A stretch of 64,000 nucleotides of DNA, from NCBI RefSeq assembly GCF_014251575.1, contig NZ_CP059191.1, positions 124,001-188,000 on the forward strand. Direction: 5' to 3'. The stretch comes from Blattabacterium cuenoti. Lineage in GTDB: Bacteria; Bacteroidota; Bacteroidia; Flavobacteriales; Blattabacteriaceae. Numbering within the stretch: the stretch's first letter is position 1; each line of letters opens with the position of its first letter. The position numbers were made by a program, and so were the translations under genes. A model generated the notes under the pieces. That model had not been told where the DNA came from. It did not search any database and worked only from the letters and a program-made list of their open reading frames with translations. Below are positions 37,213 through 45,916 of this stretch, piece by piece.

Positions 37213-38162
37213 AAGAATCTTTAAATCCAAAAAAAATTAAAGATTTTGTTGGACAACATGATATATTGGAAAATTTAAAGATTTTTATTTTGGCCGCTAA
37301 AAAAAGAAAAGACGCTTTAGATCATATTTTGTTTCATGGGCCTCCAGGATTGGGAAAAACAACACTTGCTCATATTGTAGCTAATGAATTATGTGTTAAT
37401 CTTACTGTTACTTCAGGATCTGTTTTAGATAAACCAGGAGATTTAGCTGGATTACTAATTCATTTAAAATTAAATGACGTCATTTTTATTGATGAAATTC
37501 ATCGTCTTTCTCCAATAGTTGAAGAATATTTGTATTCGGCTATGGAAAATTACAAAATAGATATTATTATAGATTCTGGATCTAACGCTAGATCAGTACA
37601 AATAGATTTATCTCCTTTTACTTTAATAGGTGCAACTACCAGATCTGGATTGCTTACAGCACCTATGCGATCTAGATTCGGTATCAATTTCCGTCTTGGT
37701 TATTATGAAAAGAAATTATTGAAAAATATTGTAAATAGAAGTGCAAGAATACTAAATATTCCAATTACGGAAGAAGCTTCTTATGAAATAGCTAATAGAA
37801 GTAGAGGGACTCCACGTATAGCTAACGCTTTACTTCGTAGAATTCGCGATTTTGCACAAATAAAAGGAAATGGGACTATTGATCTCAATATATGTAATTT
37901 AGGATTACAATCTCTTAATGTAGATAAAAATGGATTGGACGAAATGGATAACAGAATCCTTTTATCTATTATAGATCATTTTAAAGGAGGACCTGTTGGA
38001 ATTAATACTATAGCGACAGCTGTTAGCGAAAATTCAGATACGATAGAAGAAGTTTATGAACCTTTTCTTATCAAAGAAGGATACTTAATTAGAACACCTA
38101 GAGGAAGAAAAGCTACAAAATTAGCGTATCAACATTTAAAACAAAATCTAAAAAAAAAATGA
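37197..38162 (+). CDS. ruvB: Holliday junction branch migration ATPase RuvB
   Basis: AAA+ motor driving branch migration with RuvA. The Walker A is FHGPPGLGKTTLAH, Walker B FIDEIHRLSP, sensor/arginine-finger region APMRSRFG, and the C-terminal winged helix ends TPRGRKATKLAYQHL. It starts at a GTG at 37197, inside the end of surE, because an in-frame TAG lies 6 bases upstream. The 321-residue product lacks about 15 N-terminal residues usual in the family. ruvA and ruvC are not in the window. Confidence 0.94.
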   Translation: MSSFLEESLNPKKIKDFVGQHDILENLKIFILAAKKRKDALDHILFHGPPGLGKTTLAHIVANELCVNLTVTSGSVLDKPGDLAGLLIHLKLNDVIFIDEIHRLSPIVEEYLYSAMENYKIDIIIDSGSNARSVQIDLSPFTLIGATTRSGLLTAPMRSRFGINFRLGYYEKKLLKNIVNRSARILNIPITEEASYEIANRSRGTPRIANALLRRIRDFAQIKGNGTIDLNICNLGLQSLNVDKNGLDEMDNRILLSIIDHFKGGPVGINTIATAVSENSDTIEEVYEPFLIKEGYLIRTPRGRKATKLAYQHLKQNLKKK

Positions 38163-38227
38163 AATATTTTTTATTATCTGCTTATAAAAATTAACTTTGT
38201 TGAAAACTATCAAAATGTATAAAAGTC

Positions 38228-39523
38228 ATGCCTTCAAATGTTATTGTTGGTCTCCAATGGGGTGACGAGGGAAAAGGAAAAATCACAGATTTACTTTCTA
38301 AAAATTCAGATTATGTAATCCGTTATCAGGGAGGGAATAATTCAGGTCATTCTATTCATGTTAAGAATCATTATTTTATTCTTCATTTAATTCCTTCTGG
38401 AGTTATTTATTCTAATGTAAAATGTATAGTTGGACCTGGAGTGGTTGTTGATCCTAAATCTTTTATTAAAGAAATACAGGATTTAGAATCAATGAATATT
38501 GACACATCCAAAGTCTTTTTAGCAAAGAGAGCACACGTAACTATGCCTTATCATCGTTTGATAGATCAATATAAAGAAGAGGCATTATCTGATCAGTCTA
38601 TTGGAACGACACATCGTGGAATAGGACCGACTTATGAAGATAAAACAGGACGTATGGGAATACGTGTATTAGATTTTTTAAATTTTAATAATTTTTATCA
38701 AAAACTAAAATATAATATAGATTTCAAAAATGAGATTATTACAAAAGTTTATAAAAAAAAACCTATTGTTTTTGAATCTATTTATGAAGAATATATAGAA
38801 TATGCAAAAGTTCTTTCTAATCGAATCATAGATGCTGTTCATGAAATTCATGATGCTTTTCATAATGAAAAAAAAATTCTTTTTGAAGGAGCTCAAGCGA
38901 TGTTATTGGATATTAACTATGGAACATATCCATATGTAACTACTTCTTCTACTTCCACAGGAGGTGTATGCATAGGATCTGGAGTTCCTCCTAATTTTTT
39001 AGGAAATTTTATAGGAGTAGCAAAAGCATATTGTACACGTGTAGGATTTGGTCCTTTTCCGACAGAAATTAAGAGCGAAATAGGTCATGTAATACGTCAA
39101 AAAGGAAATGAATATGGAGCGACAACAAAACGTCCAAGACGATGTGGATGGTTGGATTTAATAGCTCTTAAGTATTCTTGTATGATTAATGGTATTAATC
39201 ATTTGATTATCACTAAATTAGATATATTAAGTGAATTAGAAGTTATTAAAGTATGTGTAGAATACAAATATAATGGAAAAGGGATAAAACTTTTTCCAGC
39301 AAATATAGAAAAAAATATGAAGGGTGTTTATGTAGATTTTCCTGGTTGGAAAAAAAACATATCTCACATTCGAGAATATGAAGATTTACCGGATAATTGT
39401 AAGAAATACATTAAATTTATTGAGAATTATCTAAATTTAGAAGTATTATTAATTTCTGTAGGTTCTGAAAGAAATCAGAACATTATTAAAAATAAATATT
39501 CATTTTTTAAAATTTTTTATTAA
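38228..39523 (+). CDS. purA: Adenylosuccinate synthetase
   Basis: Converts IMP, GTP and aspartate to adenylosuccinate. The 431-residue protein has the P-loop VGLQWGDEGKGK at the N terminus, NNSGHS, QSIGTTHRGIGPTYEDK, FEGAQAMLLDINYGTYPYVTTSST and TTKRPRRCGWLDL. It heads the purine run, 13 bases before purB, so both steps from IMP to AMP are adjacent. Confidence 0.97.
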   Translation: MPSNVIVGLQWGDEGKGKITDLLSKNSDYVIRYQGGNNSGHSIHVKNHYFILHLIPSGVIYSNVKCIVGPGVVVDPKSFIKEIQDLESMNIDTSKVFLAKRAHVTMPYHRLIDQYKEEALSDQSIGTTHRGIGPTYEDKTGRMGIRVLDFLNFNNFYQKLKYNIDFKNEIITKVYKKKPIVFESIYEEYIEYAKVLSNRIIDAVHEIHDAFHNEKKILFEGAQAMLLDINYGTYPYVTTSSTSTGGVCIGSGVPPNFLGNFIGVAKAYCTRVGFGPFPTEIKSEIGHVIRQKGNEYGATTKRPRRCGWLDLIALKYSCMINGINHLIITKLDILSELEVIKVCVEYKYNGKGIKLFPANIEKNMKGVYVDFPGWKKNISHIREYEDLPDNCKKYIKFIENYLNLEVLLISVGSERNQNIIKNKYSFFKIFY

Positions 39524-39536
39524 AAAATATTTTTTT

Positions 39537-40973
39537 GTGAAAGAATATAAAAATCCTTTAGTCGAACGATATAGTAGCAAAGAAATGTTATATAATTTTT
39601 CTCCAAAAAAAAAATTTACTACTTGGAGAAAATTATGGTTGTATTTAGCAGAAATACAAAAAGAAATAGGATTAAATATTAGCGATGAACAAATTCATGA
39701 TTTGAAAAATCATTTATTTGATATTGATTGGGATAGGGTTTCTTTTTATGAAAAAAAATTTCGTCATGATGTTATGGCACATTTGTACGCTTTTGGAGAG
39801 AAGGCTATTAAAGCGAAACCTATTATTCATTTAGGCGCTACAAGTGCGTTTTTAGGAGATAATACAGATCTTATTTTGATTCGTGATGGATTGGATATTT
39901 TACTTAAAAAATTAATTAATGTCATTTTTCGTATTAGGAATTTTTCTTTAGAATACCATAATCTTCCTACTTTAGCTTTCACACATTATCAACCGGCTCA
40001 GTTAACTACTGTAGGAAAACGTTCTGCTTTGTGGATACAAAGTTTACTTCTAGATCTAGAAGAATTAGAATTTAGGTTAAAAAATATTCATTTTAGAGGA
40101 GTGAAAGGAACTGTTGGATCGGCTGATAGCTTCAAAGAATTATTTCATGGAGATTTACAAAAAGTAAAATATTTAGAAAAAAAAATATCCAATAAATTTG
40201 GATTCAAAAATGTGTTTCCGATTACAGGACAAACTTACGATAGAAAGGTCGATGCACAAGTTTTGAACTTATTATCCAATATTTCTCAATCTTCTCACAA
40301 GTTTAGTAATGATTTGCGTTTACTACAAAATTTAAAAGAAATGGAAGAACCTTTTGATAAAGATCAAATTGGATCTAGTGCTATGGCTTATAAACGTAAT
40401 CCTATACGAAGTGAACGAATGGCTTCTTTAGCAAAATATGTTATTTCTTTATCCAATAGTTCAGCTATGGTTGCAGCTACTCAATGGTTAGAACGTACTT
40501 TAGATGATTCTGCTAACAGAAGACTAGTTATAGGACAATCATTTTTAGCTACAGATGCTATTTTGATGATTTGGAATAATATATTAGAAAACATTATTGT
40601 ATATCCTAAAATCATTGAAAAGCACATTCAAGATGAACTTCCATTTTTAATTACTGAATACATCATTGTAGAATGTGTAAAAAATGGAGCAGATAGACAA
40701 GAAATTCATGAGAGAATACGAATTCATTCTATGGAAACAAATTCGAAAATAAAATTAGAAGGAAAAGAAAATGATTTTGTTCAACGTCTTTTGCATGACA
40801 AAAAAATACCAATTCATAAAGAAAAAATGAACCAAATACTAAATCCAAAAAATTTTATAGGATTTTCTTCAGATCAAACTTTGGAATTTCTTGATAAAGA
40901 AGTGAATCCAATATTGAATCGATTTCATTATTTAATTGATTCTGATATATCTAATATGGATAGACAAGTTTAA
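39537..40973 (+). CDS. purB: Adenylosuccinate lyase
   Basis: Cleaves adenylosuccinate to AMP and SAICAR to AICAR, so it acts twice in this pathway. The 478-residue protein carries the fumarase-superfamily signature SSAMAYKRNPIRSE (about 280-293) and LGATSAFLGDNTDL. The start is a GTG at 39537; MKEYKNPLVERYSSKEM then matches the family N terminus. It is closely spaced after purA and before purL. Confidence 0.96.
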   Translation: MKEYKNPLVERYSSKEMLYNFSPKKKFTTWRKLWLYLAEIQKEIGLNISDEQIHDLKNHLFDIDWDRVSFYEKKFRHDVMAHLYAFGEKAIKAKPIIHLGATSAFLGDNTDLILIRDGLDILLKKLINVIFRIRNFSLEYHNLPTLAFTHYQPAQLTTVGKRSALWIQSLLLDLEELEFRLKNIHFRGVKGTVGSADSFKELFHGDLQKVKYLEKKISNKFGFKNVFPITGQTYDRKVDAQVLNLLSNISQSSHKFSNDLRLLQNLKEMEEPFDKDQIGSSAMAYKRNPIRSERMASLAKYVISLSNSSAMVAATQWLERTLDDSANRRLVIGQSFLATDAILMIWNNILENIIVYPKIIEKHIQDELPFLITEYIIVECVKNGADRQEIHERIRIHSMETNSKIKLEGKENDFVQRLLHDKKIPIHKEKMNQILNPKNFIGFSSDQTLEFLDKEVNPILNRFHYLIDSDISNMDRQV

Positions 40974-40999
40974 TACACATACATCTATTTTGTAAAATA

Positions 41000-43900
41000 A
41001 TGAATTTCAGAATTTATATACAAAAAAAAATTCCCTTTGATATTGATTCTAGAAAATTATATCAAGAATTGAAAAATATGGATATTTCATTATCTAAGGT
41101 AGTTGTTTATTATATATATGACATTTTTCACATAAGTCAAGAACTTTTCTTAGAAAGTTTGTTAAAAATTTTTGTAGATCCTGTAACAGATATTTTACAT
41201 GAAAAAATGGATTTTGAGAATCCATATTATATAGAAAAATTTACGAAAAAGTATGATGATCGTGCAAATGCAGCTATGCAATGCATAAAAATTTTAGATC
41301 CTAAATCGAATACTGTTTTTGTCAAAACTGGTCAATTGATTGAGTTTATTGGAATAAATCAAGATAAAGATTTTCATAAAATTAAAGAATATTATATCAA
41401 CTCAGATTTAAGTTTTGATAAACCAGATATAAAAAAAAATGATATTCAAATTGTGGATAATTTCATAGATTTTTCTATTGAAGAAATGAATAAATTTCAT
41501 AATACTTGTAATTTATCCATAGATATAAATGATTTATTGTTCATACAGAAGTATTTCATTAAAGAAAAAAGAAATCCAAAAAAAGCAGAATTTAGTATAT
41601 TGGATGTTTATTGGTCAGATCATTGTAGACACAAAACATTTTATACTAGCCTAGTAAATATATCTTTTGGTGGTTCATTCAAAAATACATATCAAAGTAT
41701 TTTTAATAAATATTTAAAAGACAGAGATTCAATAGGAAGATCAAAAGATCCTATCAATTTAATGGACTTATCTAGTCTTCCTGCTACAATTTTTTATCAA
41801 AAGGGAAAATTAAAAAATTATGTTTTATCTCATGAACATAATGCGTGTATCATTATGATAGATGTAGATATCATAGGTAGTAATAAAAAAGAAAAATGGT
41901 ATTTATTATTTAAAAATGAAACACACAATCATCCTACTGAAATTGATCCTTTTGGTGGAGCTTCCACTTGTATAGGAGGGGCAATTAGAGATCCATTATC
42001 TGGAAGAGCTTTTGTTTATCAAGGACTAAGGTTAAGTGGAGCTGCTGATCCTACAAATTCAAAAACTCTTAATGGAAAGTTTCCACAACATAAAATCTGT
42101 TTTGAATCAGCTTATGGTTATAGTTCTTATGGAAATCAAGTAGGATTAGCAACAACTCATGTTAATGAGATTTATCATGAAGGATATAGAGCTAAAAGAA
42201 TGGAGATTGGAATGGTTATTGGAGCAGTTCCCGTTGACTTTATCAAGCAAAAAGAACCAAAAAAAGGAGATGTTATTTTATTAGTTGGAGCATTAACAGG
42301 AAAGGAAGGAATAGGAGGAGCTACTGATTCTTCTAAAGAATATGATACAGATTTCAAAAATAAGATACAACGAGGACAAAAAGGAAATCCAATAACAGAA
42401 AGAAAAATTCAAAGATTTTTTAGAAAAAAAGAGGTCATATCTATGATCAAAAGATGTAATGATTTTGGAGCGGGAGGAGCTGCTGTTGCTATAGGAGAAT
42501 TAAGCGATAGTTTGGTTCTTTATTTAGATAAAATCCCCAAAAATGAGGAAATGGGAGCTGTTGAAATCGCTCTTTCAGAATCTCAAGAACGTATGGCTGT
42601 GGTATTAGATTCCAAAGATGTTAAAAAATTCATTCATTTGGCCAGTGAAGAAAATATAATGTCTACATTAATTGCTTATATTACTGATAATCAAAGAATT
42701 ATTTTTTATTACAAAGGAAAAGAAATTTTTAATGTAAAAAGTTCTTTTATGAATACAAGAGTTGGGTATAAAGAGCAATCTGTTTATGTGAGTTCTCCTA
42801 CTTCTATTTCTCCTTTTAAAAAATCAAAAGAATTTTTATTTAGTAAAAAAATATTTTTGGATACTCTTTCTAAATTAAATATAGCTTCTCAAAAAAATTT
42901 GGTAGAAATGTTTGACAGTACTGTAGGTGCTACTACAGTTTTAATGCCTTTTGGAGGAAAATACCAAATGACACCTTCTGAAGGAAGTGTTCATAAAATT
43001 CCTGTTTTTAAAGGAACTACAAATACAGTTAGTTTAGCTTCTTGGGGGTTTCATCCTGAAATTTCTTCTTGGAGTCCTCTTCATGGAGGGGCTTATGCAA
43101 TTGTGGAATGTATTTCTAAAATTGTTTCTATGGGAGGCGATTACCAAAATACCTATTTTAGTTTTCAAGAATATTATCAAAAATTAGGAAATGATCCGAA
43201 AAATTGGGGGAAACCCTTCTCTGCTTTATTGGGAGCTTATCATGCTCAGATGTCCTTAGGATTAGTTTCTATTGGAGGAAAAGATTCCATGTCCGGAACA
43301 TATAAAAATATACATGTCCCTCCGACATTCATTGCTTTTGGCGTTTCTACTGGTTCATGTTTAAATGTTATTTCTCCTGAATTTAAAAAAATAGGAAATA
43401 AAATTTATTTATATTATCATCATTCATTAAAAAATGAAATGCCCGATTTTGATTCTATTAAAAAGGCCTATAAAGAGGTTTATGAGGGAATTCGTTCAGG
43501 AAAAATTGTTTCAGTAAAAACAGTGAAAGATGGAGGTGTTTCTGTTGCTATTGCAAAAATGGCATTTGGAAATCGTTTAGGAGTAGTTATAAATTGTCAA
43601 GAGCATTTGCTTGAAATGAGCATAGGTTCCTTAATTGTAGAATCTTCATCTCCAATTTCAGATAATTTTGTTCTAATAGGAGAAATAGTTTCCTCTAAAT
43701 CATTAAATTTTAATGGAATATCTATTGATCTAAACGAATCTATAAAAAATTGGGGAAAAACTTTGACTCCTATTTTTTCTTCTAGTGAAGTTAAAACAAA
43801 TTTTAAAAAAGTAGAAAAGACAACTAAAAAAGAAAAAAAATGTAATCCTATAGTGTGGAAATGTAAATTTAAAAAAAAAGGGAAACCACGTGTATTCATT

Positions 43901-44674
43901 CCCATATTTCCTGGAACAAATAGTGAATTTGAATCTATTCGTGCATTTGAAAAAGAGGGATCTATAGTAAACACTTTTGTATTTAAAAACTTGAATGACC
44001 AAGATATTATTGAATCTATTTTTCAAATTAAAAAACAGATAGAATCTGTACAAATATTTATGCTTTGTGGTGGATTTAGTGCTGGAGATGAACCGGATGG
44101 GGCTGCTAAATTTATTGTATCTATATTACATAATCCATACATCAAGGATGCTATTAAACGTTTTCTTGATAAAGATGGATTGATATTAGGTATTTGTAAC
44201 GGATTTCAGGGATTGATAAAATCTGGATTATTACCTTATGGTAAAGTTTGCTTGAGGAATTATAAATCTCCTACGCTTACTTATAATAAAATAGAAAAAC
44301 ATATATCTCAGTGTGTTCATATAAAAGTGATTTCTGATCAATCTCCATGGTTAAATGGGATGAAAAATAGAATATATACTCTTCCCATATCTCATAGTGA
44401 AGGTCGATTTTATGCAAGCAAAGAAATAACAAATATTTTATTTCGAAAAAATCAAATCGCAACACAGTATGTAGATTTGGAAGGAAATCCTAGTTTGGAA
44501 AGATTATATAATCCCAATGGATCTGTTTCCGCTGTAGAAGGATTATTAAGTGAAGATGGAAAAATTTATGGAAGAATGACTCATCCAGAACGTTATGATC
44601 ATGGATTATTAAGAAATATACCTAATGTTCATGAACATTCGATTTTTAAAAATGCAATACAATATTTTTTATAA
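41000..44674 (+). CDS. purL: Phosphoribosylformylglycinamidine synthase, single large chain
   Basis: Converts FGAR to FGAM with glutamine and ATP. At 1224 residues it is the large one-chain form in which the glutaminase is fused to the synthase, not the PurS/PurQ/PurL complex. The synthase part has LDVYWSDHCRHKTF, NETHNHPTEIDPFGGASTCIGG, FGAGGAAVAIGEL and the repeated AIRS-like half (DGGVSVAIAKMAFG). The C-terminal amidotransferase has LGICNGFQGL (nucleophile Cys) and ISHSEGRF / MTHPERYD (catalytic His/Glu). A Lys-rich linker joins them (about 925-965). Confidence 0.96.
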   Translation: MNFRIYIQKKIPFDIDSRKLYQELKNMDISLSKVVVYYIYDIFHISQELFLESLLKIFVDPVTDILHEKMDFENPYYIEKFTKKYDDRANAAMQCIKILDPKSNTVFVKTGQLIEFIGINQDKDFHKIKEYYINSDLSFDKPDIKKNDIQIVDNFIDFSIEEMNKFHNTCNLSIDINDLLFIQKYFIKEKRNPKKAEFSILDVYWSDHCRHKTFYTSLVNISFGGSFKNTYQSIFNKYLKDRDSIGRSKDPINLMDLSSLPATIFYQKGKLKNYVLSHEHNACIIMIDVDIIGSNKKEKWYLLFKNETHNHPTEIDPFGGASTCIGGAIRDPLSGRAFVYQGLRLSGAADPTNSKTLNGKFPQHKICFESAYGYSSYGNQVGLATTHVNEIYHEGYRAKRMEIGMVIGAVPVDFIKQKEPKKGDVILLVGALTGKEGIGGATDSSKEYDTDFKNKIQRGQKGNPITERKIQRFFRKKEVISMIKRCNDFGAGGAAVAIGELSDSLVLYLDKIPKNEEMGAVEIALSESQERMAVVLDSKDVKKFIHLASEENIMSTLIAYITDNQRIIFYYKGKEIFNVKSSFMNTRVGYKEQSVYVSSPTSISPFKKSKEFLFSKKIFLDTLSKLNIASQKNLVEMFDSTVGATTVLMPFGGKYQMTPSEGSVHKIPVFKGTTNTVSLASWGFHPEISSWSPLHGGAYAIVECISKIVSMGGDYQNTYFSFQEYYQKLGNDPKNWGKPFSALLGAYHAQMSLGLVSIGGKDSMSGTYKNIHVPPTFIAFGVSTGSCLNVISPEFKKIGNKIYLYYHHSLKNEMPDFDSIKKAYKEVYEGIRSGKIVSVKTVKDGGVSVAIAKMAFGNRLGVVINCQEHLLEMSIGSLIVESSSPISDNFVLIGEIVSSKSLNFNGISIDLNESIKNWGKTLTPIFSSSEVKTNFKKVEKTTKKEKKCNPIVWKCKFKKKGKPRVFIPIFPGTNSEFESIRAFEKEGSIVNTFVFKNLNDQDIIESIFQIKKQIESVQIFMLCGGFSAGDEPDGAAKFIVSILHNPYIKDAIKRFLDKDGLILGICNGFQGLIKSGLLPYGKVCLRNYKSPTLTYNKIEKHISQCVHIKVISDQSPWLNGMKNRIYTLPISHSEGRFYASKEITNILFRKNQIATQYVDLEGNPSLERLYNPNGSVSAVEGLLSEDGKIYGRMTHPERYDHGLLRNIPNVHEHSIFKNAIQYFL

Positions 44675-44679
44675 ATAAA

Positions 44680-44697
44680 TCATATAATATTATATGA
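44680..44697. repeat. 18-base perfect palindrome over the purE start codon
   Basis: TCATATAATATTATATGA reads the same on both strands and contains the purE ATG (44694-44696). As RNA it could fold the start codon into an 8-9 bp AU stem. It lies in the only gap (19 bases) between purL and purE. Confidence 0.5.
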
Positions 44698-45179
44698 AAG
44701 TGGCTATACTTATTGGAAGTGTTTCCGATAAACCAACTATGAAAGCAGCAGCTGAAATACTAAAAAGATTTAATGTAAATTATACATCTTATGTTATTTC
44801 CGCACATAGACTGCCTGATATTTTATCAAATATCATAAAAAAAATAGAATCTGAAGGAACAGATTTAATTATTGCAGGAGCTGGGTTATCCGCTCATTTA
44901 CCTGGAATTATATCTTCGAAAACTATATTACCCGTTATAGGAGTCCCTATTTATCATTGCGATAATGGATTATTAGGAGGAATAGATTCTCTTTTTTCTA
45001 TGGTGCAAATGCCAAAAGATGTGCCTGTTGCTACAGTAGGAATAAATAATTCTTATAATGCAGCTTTATTGGCTATTCATATTTTGGCTATAAAAAATAA
45101 AGATCTCAAAAAATCTTTGCTAAAATTCAGAATGGAAATAAGAAAAAAACTGGTAAATGAAATAGAGCAATATTTGTGA
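44694..45179 (+). CDS. purE: N5-carboxyaminoimidazole ribonucleotide mutase (PurE), class I-like
   Basis: Makes CAIR. The 161-residue protein has the class I framework (ISAHRLPDIL, AHLPGIISSKT, PVIGVPI, SLFSMVQMP, VATVGINNSYNAALLA). The usual class I SDWxTM motif reads SDKPTM here, and the AGGAAHLPG segment reads AGLSAHLPG. Class I enzymes need N5-CAIR made by PurK; no purK lies beside it or elsewhere in the window. Overlaps the purC start by one base. Confidence 0.94.
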   Translation: MKVAILIGSVSDKPTMKAAAEILKRFNVNYTSYVISAHRLPDILSNIIKKIESEGTDLIIAGAGLSAHLPGIISSKTILPVIGVPIYHCDNGLLGGIDSLFSMVQMPKDVPVATVGINNSYNAALLAIHILAIKNKDLKKSLLKFRMEIRKKLVNEIEQYL

Positions 45180-45904
45180 TGATGAGTCTCATAATTAAAA
45201 AAAATCTTTCATTAGAAGGGAAAACAAAAAAAATATATACCACTAATAATCCACTTGAAGTACTAATTCATTATAAAGATAGTATAACTGCTTTGGATGG
45301 ATTGAAGAATCAATTTTTGCAAGACAAAGGAATTTTAAATAATGAAATAAGTACATTAATATTTAAATTTATAAATTCCTGTGGAATTAAAACTCATTTT
45401 ATACGAAAAATTAATAATCGGGAACAATTATGCCATAAAGTAAATATAATTCCTTTAGAATTTGTTGTTCGCAATATTGCAGCAGGAAGCATGTCTAAAC
45501 GTTTAAATATTCAAGAAGGAATTCGTTTATTGAATCCTATTTTCGAGATTTTTTATAAAAATGATAAATTAAAAGATCCATTTATTAATGATCATCACGC
45601 AGTATTCTTGGGAATTGTTTCTTATGAAGAACTCAATTTTATTTATCGTATTATATCAAATGTGAATAATATTCTCAAAAAATATTTTTTAGATAAAAAT
45701 ATTATATTGGTAGATTTTAAAGTAGAATTTGGTAAAGATCATAAGAATCAGATTTTACTTTCTGATGAAATTAGTCCTGATACCTGTCGTTTTTGGGACA
45801 GAAAAACAATGAAAAAGTTAGATAAAGATCCATTTAGAATTGGATTAAAGGAAGAGGTACTTGACATTTATATGGAAATATTAAAAAGGTTAAATGTAAG
45901 ATAA
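45179..45904 (+). CDS. purC: SAICAR synthetase
   Basis: Joins aspartate to CAIR using ATP. It is about 241 residues, normal length. LSLEGKTKKIY at the N terminus, VVRNIAAGSMSKRL, LVDFKVEFGKDH and LSDEISPDTCRFWD are diagnostic. ATG codons at 45179 (overlapping the purE stop by one base) and 45182 are both possible; a GTG lies one codon earlier. Between purE and purF in the purine run. Confidence 0.95.
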   Translation: MMSLIIKKNLSLEGKTKKIYTTNNPLEVLIHYKDSITALDGLKNQFLQDKGILNNEISTLIFKFINSCGIKTHFIRKINNREQLCHKVNIIPLEFVVRNIAAGSMSKRLNIQEGIRLLNPIFEIFYKNDKLKDPFINDHHAVFLGIVSYEELNFIYRIISNVNNILKKYFLDKNIILVDFKVEFGKDHKNQILLSDEISPDTCRFWDRKTMKKLDKDPFRIGLKEEVLDIYMEILKRLNVR

Positions 45905-45916
45905 TCCATTAAAATA

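Noticed and set aside
43597..44053. Two long minus-strand frames inside purL
   Set aside because: Both are Phe/Ser-rich antisense shadows of purL, whose plus-strand frame is intact and strongly conserved.
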